Notes: generated from the letters alone by a model not told the origin. Positions 14,716-23,397 are shown, counted from the stretch's first letter. The stretch is 64,000 nt of DNA from Phil1 sp040767925 (GCA_040767925.1 JAXGNN010000002.1:515211-579210), one strand, 5' to 3'. Numbers and translations: made by a program.

Positions 14716-17696
14716 CCGAACACCTCCCGCATGTACGAGTCGCTCAGGCCGAACTCGGCCTGTATCTGCGCCTTGATGGCAGCGGGGCGCTTCTCGGCGA
14801 ACTCGCGGATGATCGCGATCTGCGACTGGAACTTGTCGTAGCTCGAGACGTTGATGCCGGGCTGCTTCACGCCCATCCACGTCGTTCCGTTGAATTTCTC
14901 CCGCTCCCGGGCGATCTCGGGCTCCACATAGCCGTAAAGCATGTCGACGTAGGCGTTGACGCGCTCGGGCGCGTACACGGTTTTCAGCAGTTCCGCGAAG
15001 CGCCTGCAGAACGCGTCCCGCCAGGCGGGCACGGCGAGCAGCTCGTTGAAAAGGTCGCTGCAGGGCTTGTCGGAGAGCCGCCGGATGGAGAGGGTCTTAT
15101 GGTTGTACTGCCCGTCGCTCGAGCCGAAGCTCCAGCAGAAGTCGTAGTAGATCCATTTCCATTTGCCGCCGGGCAATTTATAGTACTGGATGTTCCACGG
15201 GTCCGAGTTGGCCGAATAGATCTCGCAGATCATGTAGTCCGTGAAGCTCGAGAGGTCCACGCGCTCCTCCACATGAGCGTAAGCCGAGGCGTCGTTGAGG
15301 TCGTGGCTTTTCAAATAGGTCATCAAATCAGCCCAGTCCTTCACGGAACCGTAAAAGGCGGTCTTGTTCGATTTGATCACGTCCATGTCCGTCACGTTGT
15401 CGGTGTTCTCGTGCTGGGCGACGAAGAAGCGGTTCCGCTTCTCCTTCATGAAATACATGCCCCAGTATTCCCCGTTGAGGTAGAGCACATAGGGCTTGTA
15501 CGCCTGATAAAGGATGTTGACGTCCGTGCCCTGCAAAAGGCCCGTGGCGAGCTCGTCGCGTATTTTGGAATAGCTCTGGTCCTGCCCGCCCGCGCGCAGC
15601 ACGACGGCTTTATATTCGGTATAGGGCAAATTCTCGAAGAAAGGATACTCCATGCGGTCCTTCCCGTACTCGTCGCGCGCGAAGATGTTGAAACCCTTCT
15701 GCGCGCGCCCGCGCCCGAAGCTGCCCGCGATGCGGATGCCCACGTTCTGGGAGAACACCGTTTTTCCCGCGCCGTCGAACACCTCGAGGCTCGCGGGGCG
15801 CTCCCACAGCTCCGGATGGGACTTCCCGGCCCAGAACTGCGCCGTGACGATCGCCTCCCCGTACTCGAGGTCGGGGTTGTAGTTGTCGCCGTAGGCGTAG
15901 ATGCCCTTCTCCTCGCTCCAGAGGTTGTCGGGGTCGGTCACGAGGGTTACGACGGGCAAAGAATGGTTCACGCCGTCGGAGCGGAACAGGAAGGTGCCCG
16001 TGACCGTTTCGTTCGTGATATAGCCCTCGCGGACGGACACTGCGCGCACGACCGTGTTTTCCGAAGCCGCGATGGGCCCCGTATAGGCGCGCGAGGACGA
16101 CGTGGGCGTCGTGCAGTCGAGCGTGTAATAGACGGTCTCGCCCTCGGGGGCCGAGAGCGTGATTTCGATCTGCCCGTCGTAGATGCCCGGGGCCGTCCCG
16201 AAGGAGGGCACGGCGGTGATGCCGGCGTACCCCGCGCCGTTGGCGGCGCCGAAGGTGGGTTCTTTAAAATATGCGAGGCTGCCGGCGGAATCCCGGCCGT
16301 AGCTCACGTCGTTTAGGAACGCGCCGGACTGCAGCTTGTCGAGCATCTCTCCCGCGGGGGAGAAGAGGTAGACCGCGTCCCCCGCGCGGCTGACGGCGAA
16401 GCTCGCGTGCAGCTCGCTCCCCTCGGTTTTGTTCAGTTCGGAGGCGTATACCACAAGGTAGCCGCCCGCCGGGATGCTCACGTCCGGAAAAACCCATTTG
16501 CCGGGGTTGTTGGGGTTGTTGGAGAGCGCGTACCCCAAAAGAGAAACCGGCTCGGCGCCGGCGTTGTGGAGTTCGATCAGGTCGTAAGATTGGCCGTCGG
16601 CCGCCGCTTTGACCGAGATGTTCGCGCCCATGATCTCGCTGATCGACAGTTGCCCGCGCGGGAAGGCGTTGGCCGCCATGAAGGCGGTGTACCCCGCCTC
16701 GTCGTTGGGATAGCCCGGCGTCGGGTGCGTGTTCGTGCCGAAATCCCCCGTGCCGTCCGGCACGCGCGCGAAGGAGGCGTCCGTCTGCTGGCTCGTATAG
16801 GTGACGCTGTCGAGGATCGCGCCGTTCGGGGCCGTGAGCACCACGTCCTCGCCGTAGGCGCGAAGGCCGAAGGGCGCGTGCAGCTCGCCGTTCCCCGCAA
16901 GCCCCGCGTTGCCCGAGCAGAAAATGAGAAGATACCCTTTGGCGGGGACGACCGTCCCCTCGGGGAAAACGTATTTCTTGGGCTGCGCGAGCGTGTCCGA
17001 AATGCCGCCGCCCGATATGTCGTAATCCTTGTCGTTGGCGTTATAGATTTCGATCCAGTCCGAATAGGCGCCGTACGCGTCCATGGCGGTGGTCGAGTTG
17101 GAGGCCATGAACTCGTTGATGTAGACGCCCGCGTCCACCGCGCTCATGAGCGTGGCCTCGTAGGCGGCGATGCCCGCCTCGTCGTTCGAGAAGCCGGGTG
17201 AGGGCTTCGTCGCGGCCCACGCGCCGGAAGCGTCCTTCGCGTAGCTCAGGCCGGAGTCGACCGCCTTCAACACGAGCGTCTCGAGCGTGTTGCCGGACGC
17301 GCCGAAGAGCACCACGCTGTCCGCCGCCGAGATGCGGAAGGGCGCGTGGAAACTGCCCGTGCCTTCGCCCGAGCACCAGAGCACGATGTAGCCGTTGGCG
17401 GGCACGCGCGTGCCCACGGGGAACACGTACTTGACGCCCGCGGTCACATCGTCGCTCACGCCGAGGCCGCCTATGTCGAGCTCGTCCGGGGAGGTGTTGC
17501 GGAATTCGATCCAGTCGGGATAATCCCCGTTCGGGTCGGCCACGGAGCCCTTGTTGCTCGACATGACCTCGCTGATTTCAAGCGACACGGAGGAAGGCTC
17601 GTTGTCGGAAGCGTGCCTGGAAAGGTAGATCGCGACGAGGACGACGGCGAGCGCCGCGACCAGCAGCGCAAGCAGCGCCCGCGCACCCCTTTTCAT
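14712..17696 (-). CDS. CotH-kinase family surface protein with three lamin-tail domains
   Basis: A 994-residue secreted or membrane-anchored protein. An N-terminal hydrophobic segment is followed by three lamin-tail-like domains, starting near residues 40 (ISEVMSSNKGSVADPNGDYPDWIE), 190 (INEFMASNSTTAMDAYGAYSDWIE) and 350 (ISEIMGANIS). A chitobiase-like beta domain (about 510-590, YYTLDCTTPTSSSRAYTGP) comes next. The CotH kinase domain (about 600-960) contains NVGIRIAGSFGRGRAQKGFNIFAR, LRAGGQDQS, YLNGEYWGMYFMKEK and KWIYYDFCWSFG. CotH proteins are atypical protein kinases. It is coupled to the hydrolase upstream and the VTC gene downstream by 4-bp overlaps. Confidence 0.9.
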   Translation of the reverse strand: MKRGARALLALLVAALAVVLVAIYLSRHASDNEPSSVSLEISEVMSSNKGSVADPNGDYPDWIEFRNTSPDELDIGGLGVSDDVTAGVKYVFPVGTRVPANGYIVLWCSGEGTGSFHAPFRISAADSVVLFGASGNTLETLVLKAVDSGLSYAKDASGAWAATKPSPGFSNDEAGIAAYEATLMSAVDAGVYINEFMASNSTTAMDAYGAYSDWIEIYNANDKDYDISGGGISDTLAQPKKYVFPEGTVVPAKGYLLIFCSGNAGLAGNGELHAPFGLRAYGEDVVLTAPNGAILDSVTYTSQQTDASFARVPDGTGDFGTNTHPTPGYPNDEAGYTAFMAANAFPRGQLSISEIMGANISVKAAADGQSYDLIELHNAGAEPVSLLGYALSNNPNNPGKWVFPDVSIPAGGYLVVYASELNKTEGSELHASFAVSRAGDAVYLFSPAGEMLDKLQSGAFLNDVSYGRDSAGSLAYFKEPTFGAANGAGYAGITAVPSFGTAPGIYDGQIEITLSAPEGETVYYTLDCTTPTSSSRAYTGPIAASENTVVRAVSVREGYITNETVTGTFLFRSDGVNHSLPVVTLVTDPDNLWSEEKGIYAYGDNYNPDLEYGEAIVTAQFWAGKSHPELWERPASLEVFDGAGKTVFSQNVGIRIAGSFGRGRAQKGFNIFARDEYGKDRMEYPFFENLPYTEYKAVVLRAGGQDQSYSKIRDELATGLLQGTDVNILYQAYKPYVLYLNGEYWGMYFMKEKRNRFFVAQHENTDNVTDMDVIKSNKTAFYGSVKDWADLMTYLKSHDLNDASAYAHVEERVDLSSFTDYMICEIYSANSDPWNIQYYKLPGGKWKWIYYDFCWSFGSSDGQYNHKTLSIRRLSDKPCSDLFNELLAVPAWRDAFCRRFAELLKTVYAPERVNAYVDMLYGYVEPEIAREREKFNGTTWMGVKQPGINVSSYDKFQSQIAIIREFAEKRPAAIKAQIQAEFGLSDSYMREVFG

Positions 17697-18712
17697 GAGG
17701 GCATCACCACCGGGATGAACTCCAACAGCGCCGCGACGATCCGCTCGGGCTTCTCCTCATGCATGAGGTGGCCCGCGTTTCGCACGACCGCGGAGGCGGC
17801 GTTGCGCGCGGCGGCGTGGTAAATCTCCGCGCTGTGCTGGGCGGGATGCCACTTGTCCTCCCCGCCCTGCAAAATGAGGAGAGGAGCCTGGATCGTCCGC
17901 AGCGACGCGAGCACGGGTTCGTCGTCGAAGTACTGCACGGACATGCGGATGGCGCGCCGCGAAGCGGAGTCGCAGACGGTTTTATAATACGCGGAGACGA
18001 CCTCCGGCGTGATGTTGGTCAGGTCGAACACCGCCCCGTGCAGGAGCTTTTCCACGGTGCGCATACTATAAAGGAAGCTCGCGACGAGGCCGAACACCGG
18101 GTTGTCGATCATGCGGATGGGCGCAGGCATCTCCGGCGTAATGCCGCCGGGGGAGAGCAGCACGACGCGGCCAACCCGTTCCGGCGCGTCGGAAACGAAG
18201 CGCAGCACGTAGGCGCAGCCGAGCGAGAAGGCGACGAAGTGCGCGCTCTCGATGCCCATTTCATCCATGAAGGCGCCGAGCGCGAAGGCGTACTCCTCGA
18301 CCGTGTAGCCGAAGGTCTCCGGGCGGGAGGAATATCCGTGCCCGGGCAGGTCGACGGCGATCACGCGGTAATAGTTCGAAAGCCGGTTGAAGAGGTTGCG
18401 CCAGGTATATAAAGACTGGCCGATGGTGTGCACGAGTATGAGAGGTTCGCCCTCGCCCGCCTCGAGGTAATGCAGCTTGACGCGCTCGCGCTCCGCGTCG
18501 GCTTGAGCGGACGGCTCGTCCGGCACATCCGCGGGCGTTACGGGCGCACCGGCCGAAGCCGCGGCTTCGGCCGCGACGGGCGCTTCGGCAGCGGCCTTCG
18601 CCTTCGCTTTTTTGGGCGCGCGCGCCGGCTCGACGGCCGGCAGCAGAATATCAACATATCCGCCGGTATTTTCGGAATTTATGAATTTCTTGACTTCAAG
18701 CGACAAACTCAC
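17693..18712 (-). CDS. Alpha/beta-fold hydrolase with Ala/Lys/Pro-rich insert
   Basis: A 339-residue protein. A short N-terminal segment is followed by a low-complexity stretch rich in Ala, Pro and Lys (about residues 27-75). The alpha/beta hydrolase core has LILVHTIGQS, VIAVDLPGHGYSSRP, nucleophile elbow VAFSLGCAY, acid GGEDKWHP and base NAGHLMHEE. The Ser/Asp/His triad is therefore complete. The substrate is unknown. Start GTG 18712 has a strong AGGAGG. It is the first gene of the hydrolase-cotH-VTC-DUF4956 operon and overlaps cotH by 4 bp, suggesting a shared cell-envelope function. Confidence 0.85.
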   Translation of the reverse strand: MSLSLEVKKFINSENTGGYVDILLPAVEPARAPKKAKAKAAAEAPVAAEAAASAGAPVTPADVPDEPSAQADAERERVKLHYLEAGEGEPLILVHTIGQSLYTWRNLFNRLSNYYRVIAVDLPGHGYSSRPETFGYTVEEYAFALGAFMDEMGIESAHFVAFSLGCAYVLRFVSDAPERVGRVVLLSPGGITPEMPAPIRMIDNPVFGLVASFLYSMRTVEKLLHGAVFDLTNITPEVVSAYYKTVCDSASRRAIRMSVQYFDDEPVLASLRTIQAPLLILQGGEDKWHPAQHSAEIYHAAARNAASAVVRNAGHLMHEEKPERIVAALLEFIPVVMPS

Positions 18713-18883
18713 GGGTATCCTCCTGGCCGCGCGCTATGACACGGCGGACACATAATCAGCTTATTTTACTATCTTTCTATTTTCTTTGCAAGATTTAAAC
18801 CCGCCTGCCAAATATTAGTCACGGAAAGTTAACAGCGCGGCGCGCTGTCGCGGCGGCGGCTGCGCCGCCGGGCGCGCTTTTTC

Positions 18884-18912
18884 TTGTATTGCCGCCGCGC
18901 CGCGGTTATAAT
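18884..18912 (+). promoter_or_regulatory. Promoter of mrnC, leaderless
   Basis: TTGTAT (18884-18889), a 17-nt spacer and TATAAT (18907-18912). The -10 ends 7 nt before ATG 18920, so the transcript should begin at or next to the start codon. There is no Shine-Dalgarno sequence. Confidence 0.7.
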
Positions 18913-18919
18913 ACCATCA

Positions 18920-19366
18920 ATGGACAACCGATTGGAAAACGCGCCCAACATCCGGGAGATCGTCGACGCCGCGCTGCCCGAGGGGAAGCCGCGGGATCCC
19001 AACGCGGCCCCGGCGCTCTCGCTCGCGTACATCGGGGACACGGTCTACGACCTTTACGTGCGGACCCTCCTCGTCGAGCGCGAGGACGCGAAGGTGCACG
19101 AACTGCATCTGTTGAGCGCGAAGCGCGTCTGCGCCGCGGGACAGGCCGCGGCCTTCCGGACGATCGAACCCGCGCTCACCGAGGCGGAGCTTTCGGTATA
19201 CCGGCGCGGGCGCAACGCCCACATGGGCACCGTCGCCAAGAACGCGAAGATTTCGGATTACCGGACGGCCACGGGCCTCGAGGCGCTTCTGGGCTACCTG
19301 TACCTGACGGGACAGGGCGCGCGGCTCTCGGAGCTCATGCGCGCGATTCTCAATACCGGGAGGTAA
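18920..19366 (+). CDS. mrnC: Mini-ribonuclease III
   Basis: A 148-residue protein with the RNase III catalytic domain only and no double-stranded-RNA-binding domain. It contains LAYIGDTVYDLYVRTLL (signature with catalytic acids), ELHLLSAKRVCAAGQA, RRGRNAHMGTVAKNAKISDYRTATGLEALLGYLYL and L-x-E-L. This is the typical length and order for MrnC, which matures 23S rRNA in Bacillota. The start is placed at ATG 18920, 7 nt after the -10, as the extended frame upstream is not conserved-looking. thyX follows 10 nt after the stop. Confidence 0.95.
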   Translation: MDNRLENAPNIREIVDAALPEGKPRDPNAAPALSLAYIGDTVYDLYVRTLLVEREDAKVHELHLLSAKRVCAAGQAAAFRTIEPALTEAELSVYRRGRNAHMGTVAKNAKISDYRTATGLEALLGYLYLTGQGARLSELMRAILNTGR

Positions 19367-19376
19367 AACGACAACG

Positions 19377-20150
19377 ATGCCCTCTGCAAAGCTCGCCGTG
19401 CGGCTTTTATCCCACACGCCCGACCCCGAGGCGACCATCGCCCTCGCGGGGAGGCTGTGCTACAGCGACAGCGACATCCCCTCCCTCCGCGCGGCGGTCG
19501 AGGGGAAGGCGGAACAGTTCGTCGAGAAGCTCATGGCGCTCGGCCACCTTTCGCCCATCGAGCACGCTTCGTTCACCTTCGGCGCGGAAGGCGTATCCCG
19601 CGCGTTGCTCGCGCAGATCACGCGCCACAGGATCGCGAGCTTCTCCGTGCAGAGCCAGCGCTACGTGAAGCAGGGCGAGGCGAATTTCGTCACGCCGCCC
19701 TCGATCGAGGCGCTCGGCGCGGACGCCGTTTTGGAATTCGAGCGGCAGATGGAAACCATACAGGGCTTCTACCGCCGCTGGCTCTCACGCGGCCTGCCCG
19801 CGGAGGACGCGCGCTTCGTTTTGCCCAACGCCGCGGAAACCCGCATGGTGTTCACCATGAACGCGCGGGAGCTTTTGCACTTTTTCGGCCTCCGCTGCTG
19901 CAAGAGGGCGCAGTGGGAGATCCGCGCGCTCGCGTGGTGCATGCTCGGCATCTGCCTGCGCGAGGCGCCCGCGATTTTCAAAAACGCGGGGCCGGGCTGC
20001 GTATCCTCCGGCTGCTCCGAGGGAAAAATGAGCTGCGGAAGGCCGGGCGAGGAGAGGGAACTCCTGGATGCGCTCCGGGCGCTCGCTTCGACCAACCCTT
20101 CCGACGAAGACATACGGCAAGCGGTCATGCGCTTGATTAAAGGAGAGTAA
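19377..20150 (+). CDS. thyX: Flavin-dependent thymidylate synthase
   Basis: A 257-residue FAD enzyme that makes dTMP from dUMP with methylene-tetrahydrofolate. The ThyX motif RHR-X7-S is at residues 83-93, with SxRY just beyond. SPIEHASFTF, PNAAETRMVFTMNARELLHFF and LRCCKRAQWEIR are also typical. The C-terminal tail has three cysteines in CVSSGCSEGKMSCG, not part of the minimal enzyme; metal binding is possible. The RBS GGGAGG overlaps the end of mrnC. It is co-transcribed with mrnC and the methyltransferase gene. Confidence 0.95.
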   Translation: MPSAKLAVRLLSHTPDPEATIALAGRLCYSDSDIPSLRAAVEGKAEQFVEKLMALGHLSPIEHASFTFGAEGVSRALLAQITRHRIASFSVQSQRYVKQGEANFVTPPSIEALGADAVLEFERQMETIQGFYRRWLSRGLPAEDARFVLPNAAETRMVFTMNARELLHFFGLRCCKRAQWEIRALAWCMLGICLREAPAIFKNAGPGCVSSGCSEGKMSCGRPGEERELLDALRALASTNPSDEDIRQAVMRLIKGE

Positions 20151-20152
20151 CT

Positions 20153-21499
20153 ATGGCGGACAACAGGAAATCAGGCGCGAAGGGCCGCGAGGGCGGCTAT
20201 AAGGGGAGGGGGGAGAGCCCTTCCGGCTTCCGCGACGGGCAGCCCGTCTACCATTCCCCGCGCGGCCCCAAGGGAGGCGGCAACCCCCGCTACGACGGCC
20301 CGAAGAAGGACGGCTACGCCCCGCGTTACGACGGCCCGAAAAAGGACGGCTACGCCCCGCGCTACGACGGCCCGAAGAAGGACGGCTACGCCCCGCGCTA
20401 TGACGGCCCGAAGAAGGACGGCTACGCCCCGCGTTACGACGGCCCGAAGAAGGATGGCTATGCCCCGCGTTACGACGGCCCGAAGAAGGACGGCTACGCC
20501 CCGCGCTACGACGGCCCGAAGAAGGACGGCTATGCCCCGCGCTACGACAAGGGCGGCAAATATCAGGACAAAAAACCCTATCCCGCGGATAATAAGCCAA
20601 CTTACCGTAAATCGGATGCACGTCCGGCGGACGCGCAGTATCCGCGCGGCGAGAGGAAGGACGGGCGCCCCGGACAGCCCGAGAGGGAGCGAGGGAAGAA
20701 GCCCTTGCCCGTCGCTCCGGAAACCCGCTCGGAGGGCGTGAAGGACGAGCTGCCTTACCTCGTCATGGGGCGCAACGCCGTGCGCGAGGCCGTGAAAAGC
20801 GGGCGCAGCATCGACCGCATACTCGTCTCGAAGGAGCCGGACGGCTCTCTGCGCGAGATCGTCAACCTCGCGCGCGACAGGAACCTCCGCGTGGACGAGG
20901 TGGAGAAGGCGAAGCTCGACGAGCTGTGCATGCCCTTCGGCCACGGCGGGAAGACGGGCAACCATCAGGGCATCGTCGCGCAGGTGCCGGGCGTCGAATA
21001 CTGCGAAATTTCCGATATGCTCAACGCCGCCAAGGAGAAGAACGAAAAGCCCTTCATCATATTGCTCGACGGCATCGAGGACCCGCACAACCTCGGCTCC
21101 ATCATCCGCAGCGCGGTTTGCGCGGGCGCGCACGGCGTCATCCTCCCCAAGCGCCGCTCCGCCTCCGTGACCGCCGCGGCCTGCAAGGCGAGCGCGGGCG
21201 CCACGGAATACTGCAAGGTCGCGCGCGTGTCGAACCTCGCGGGCGCCATCGAGCGGTTGAAGGACGAGAGGCTTTGGATCGCCGGCGCGGACATGGGAGG
21301 CAAGCCCATGGGCGAGGCGAGGATGGAGGGCGCGCTCGCGCTCGTCATCGGCGGCGAGGGCGAGGGCCTCTCGCGGCTCGTGCGCGAGAAGTGCGACTTC
21401 CTCGTTTCCATCCCCATGCAGGGGCCGCTCGGCTCGCTCAACGCCTCCGTCGCCGCCGCGGTGCTCATGTTCGAGAAGCGCCGCCAGGACGGGCATTGA
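20153..21499 (+). CDS. rlmB: 23S rRNA 2'-O-methyltransferase (TrmH/RlmB family) with repeat-rich N-terminus
   Basis: A 448-residue protein. Residues 1-200 are low complexity, very basic and Gly/Pro/Tyr rich, and include seven exact tandem copies of DGPKKDGYAPRY (residues 48-131). The catalytic part starts near residue 200. It has YLVMGRNAVREAVKSGRSID (L30e-like substrate-binding domain) and the knotted SpoU domain with ILLDGIEDPHNLGSIIRSA, IGGEGEGLSRLV and SIPMQGPLGSLNASVAAAV. RlmB methylates G2251 in 23S rRNA; equivalence here is by homology. The N-terminal array probably is disordered and RNA-binding. It has RBS AAGGAG and is followed by sigH 17 nt later. Confidence 0.88.
   Translation: MADNRKSGAKGREGGYKGRGESPSGFRDGQPVYHSPRGPKGGGNPRYDGPKKDGYAPRYDGPKKDGYAPRYDGPKKDGYAPRYDGPKKDGYAPRYDGPKKDGYAPRYDGPKKDGYAPRYDGPKKDGYAPRYDKGGKYQDKKPYPADNKPTYRKSDARPADAQYPRGERKDGRPGQPERERGKKPLPVAPETRSEGVKDELPYLVMGRNAVREAVKSGRSIDRILVSKEPDGSLREIVNLARDRNLRVDEVEKAKLDELCMPFGHGGKTGNHQGIVAQVPGVEYCEISDMLNAAKEKNEKPFIILLDGIEDPHNLGSIIRSAVCAGAHGVILPKRRSASVTAAACKASAGATEYCKVARVSNLAGAIERLKDERLWIAGADMGGKPMGEARMEGALALVIGGEGEGLSRLVREKCDFLVSIPMQGPLGSLNASVAAAVLMFEKRRQDGH
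20294..20545 (+). repeat. Seven tandem 36-bp coding repeats
   Basis: Copies begin at 20294, 20330, 20366, 20402, 20438, 20474 and 20510 with an exact 36-bp period. Differences between copies are synonymous (third positions such as CGT/CGC, TAC/TAT, GGC/GGT-type changes), so the peptide unit DGPKKDGYAPRY is kept intact. The array lies wholly in the rlmB reading frame. Confidence 0.97.
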
Positions 21500-21516
21500 T
21501 AAGGACGGGCATTGAC

Positions 21517-22128
21517 ATGAACGAATACGCCGCGATGTCCGACGAGGCGCTCGTCGCCGTCTCCCACGCGGGGGACGAGCGCGCGGACGAGGAGCTCATC
21601 GAGCGCTATAAGAACATGGTGCGCATGAAATCGCGGCCCTATTTCCTCATCGGCGCGGATCGCGAGGACCTCGTGCAGGAGGGCATGATCGGCCTCTACA
21701 AAGCCGTGCGGGACTATTCCGCGGGGCATGAGATGAGCTTCCGCTCCTTCGCGGACATGTGCGTGCACCGCCAGATCATCACGGCCATCAAGCGGGCGAC
21801 GCGGAAAAAGCATACCCCGCTCAACACCTACGTTTCCATCTACCGCAACGAGGACGAGGAGCGCGAGCGCCCCCTTATCGACGTCATGCCCTCCGCGCGC
21901 ACGGAGAACCCGGAGGAGCTTTTCATCTCCCGCGAGTCGCTCGAGGGGATGCGCGGCATGCTCGGGGACATGCTCTCGCCGCTCGAGAAGCGCGTGCTCG
22001 ACCTCTTCCTCGACGGCTGCTCGTATCAGGAGATCGCAGAGGCGATCGGGCGCGGCGCGAAGACCGTGGACAACGCGCTGCAGCGCATCAAAAAGAAGCT
22101 CGAGGCGTATCTGGCAAGAAACAAATAA
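21517..22128 (+). CDS. sigH: RNA polymerase sigma factor, SigH type
   Basis: A 203-residue sigma-70 family protein. SDEALVAVSHAGDERADEELIERYKNMVRMKSRPYFLIGADREDLVQEGMIGLYKAVRDY is region 2 of the SigH group, and LSPLEKRVLDLFLDGCSYQEIAEAIGRGAKTVDNALQRIKKKL is region 4. SigH controls the transition to sporulation or competence in Bacillota and lies near mrnC, thyX and rlmB in many clostridial genomes, as it does here. ATG 21517 is the only start that fits region 1.2/2. The longer open frame upstream lies inside rlmB and is a shadow. A 16-bp duplication of the rlmB end forms the intergenic spacer. Confidence 0.93.
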   Translation: MNEYAAMSDEALVAVSHAGDERADEELIERYKNMVRMKSRPYFLIGADREDLVQEGMIGLYKAVRDYSAGHEMSFRSFADMCVHRQIITAIKRATRKKHTPLNTYVSIYRNEDEERERPLIDVMPSARTENPEELFISRESLEGMRGMLGDMLSPLEKRVLDLFLDGCSYQEIAEAIGRGAKTVDNALQRIKKKLEAYLARNK

Positions 22129-22165
22129 CGACAAATAACGCTTGAAAACCGCGCGAGTTTCGAAT

Positions 22166-22192
22166 CCTCCGGATTGACTCCGGAGGCTTTTT
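22166..22192 (+). terminator. Terminator after sigH
   Basis: CCTCCGGA (22166-22173) pairs with TCCGGAGG (22179-22186), followed by CTTTTT. It closes the mrnC-thyX-rlmB-sigH transcript. Confidence 0.88.
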
Positions 22193-22270
22193 AGCTTATG
22201 ATAAAAAGGATGGGCAACGAACCCCGCCGGCCGGTCCGGCACGGGCGCGCAGATTCTCCGCGGGGCCTTC

Positions 22271-22299
22271 TTCACTTGATGCATGGAGCGTGCTATAAT
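22271..22299 (+). promoter_or_regulatory. Promoter of the ornithine-degradation operon
   Basis: TTCACT (22271-22276), a 17-nt spacer and TATAAT (22294-22299), about 50 nt before ATG 22351. The RBS GGAGGG precedes that start. Confidence 0.7.
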
Positions 22300-22350
22300 G
22301 CACATGCTGTACAAATAATCACTCATTCAAATTAAACGGAGGGAACGAAC

Positions 22351-23397
22351 ATGGAAAACATCAGGGTAGCAATGTGGGGCTTCGGCGCCATGGGCAGCGG
22401 AATCGCGGAAGTGCTCTGCCGGAAAAAGGGCGTTGTGATCACCGGCGTCTGCCGCCAGAACCCCAAGTACGAAGGCAAGAGCATGTACGAGGTGCTCGGC
22501 ATCGAAAGAGGAGACCGCCCGGAGGCGCTCATCCACACCGATATCGAAAAGGTCGTCTACAAGGGCGCGGCGGACATCTGCGTGATCGCGACCGATTCCT
22601 TCACGCGCGACGTGTTCGCCAAGGTCAAGTACGTCGTCGAGCAGGGCATCAACGTCGTCTCCATCGCGGAGGAGATGAGCTATCCCAAGGCGCAGGAGCC
22701 TGAGCTCGCCGCCGAAATGGACCGGCTGGCCAAGGAAAACGGCGTCACGATCCTCGGCACCGGCATCAACCCGGGCCTCATGATGGATCTTCTCGCCATC
22801 TGCTTCTCCGGCTGCATGACGGACGTGGAGAGCGTGATGTGCAAGCGCGTCAACTCCCTCTCTCCCTTCGGTCCCCTCGTGATGAAGGAGCAGGGCATCG
22901 GCATCACCGTCAAGGAGTTCGAGGAAGGCTGCGCGAACGGGCATCTCTCCGGCCACGTGGGCTTTGCGGAGTCCGCCGGCATGATCGCCGAGGCGATGGG
23001 CTGGAAGATCGACAAGTTCGAGCAGCAGATGAAGCCCATCGTGACGAGCGTCGACCGCAAGTCTCCCTACGGCTTTGCCAAGGCGGGCGACGTGGCGGGC
23101 GTCAACATGACCGCCCAGGCTTATGTGGACGGCGTGCAGCGCATCGACCTCATCCATCCCCAGCAGATCGAGCCCGAGATGGAAGGCACCCAGACCGGCG
23201 ACTATATCGTCATCAAGGGCACGCCCAACATCAATATGGCCAACACCCCCGAGGTGGACGGCGGCATCGGCACCATCGCGATGTGCGTGAACATGATCCC
23301 GCACGTCATCAACGCCAAGCCCGGCCTTAAGACCATGCTCGACCTGCCCGTCCCCCACGCCATCATGGGCGACATGAGGGACATGATCGAGAAATAA
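22351..23397 (+). CDS. ord: 2,4-diaminopentanoate dehydrogenase
   Basis: A 348-residue NAD(P)-dependent dehydrogenase. The N-terminal Rossmann motif is VAMWGFGAMGSGIAEVL. DICVIATDSFTRDV and GTGINPGLMMDLLAI, and the order of the remaining blocks, fit the clostridial diaminopentanoate dehydrogenase family. It deaminates (2R,4S)-2,4-diaminopentanoate to 2-amino-4-oxopentanoate, the third step of D-ornithine fermentation. The following ortAB, oraSE, reactivase and racemase genes confirm the assignment. It is first in the cluster and is followed by an apparent terminator, so it may be made in excess. Confidence 0.92.
   Translation: MENIRVAMWGFGAMGSGIAEVLCRKKGVVITGVCRQNPKYEGKSMYEVLGIERGDRPEALIHTDIEKVVYKGAADICVIATDSFTRDVFAKVKYVVEQGINVVSIAEEMSYPKAQEPELAAEMDRLAKENGVTILGTGINPGLMMDLLAICFSGCMTDVESVMCKRVNSLSPFGPLVMKEQGIGITVKEFEEGCANGHLSGHVGFAESAGMIAEAMGWKIDKFEQQMKPIVTSVDRKSPYGFAKAGDVAGVNMTAQAYVDGVQRIDLIHPQQIEPEMEGTQTGDYIVIKGTPNINMANTPEVDGGIGTIAMCVNMIPHVINAKPGLKTMLDLPVPHAIMGDMRDMIEK

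Noticed and set aside
20294..20545. 36-bp regularly spaced repeat considered as a CRISPR array
   Set aside because: The copies are contiguous with no spacers, are in frame, and vary only at synonymous sites. It is a coding tandem repeat.
20926..22128. 400-codon frame with sigH at its end read as a fusion protein
   Set aside because: The first 197 codons are an out-of-frame shadow of rlmB. The sigma factor begins at ATG 21517.
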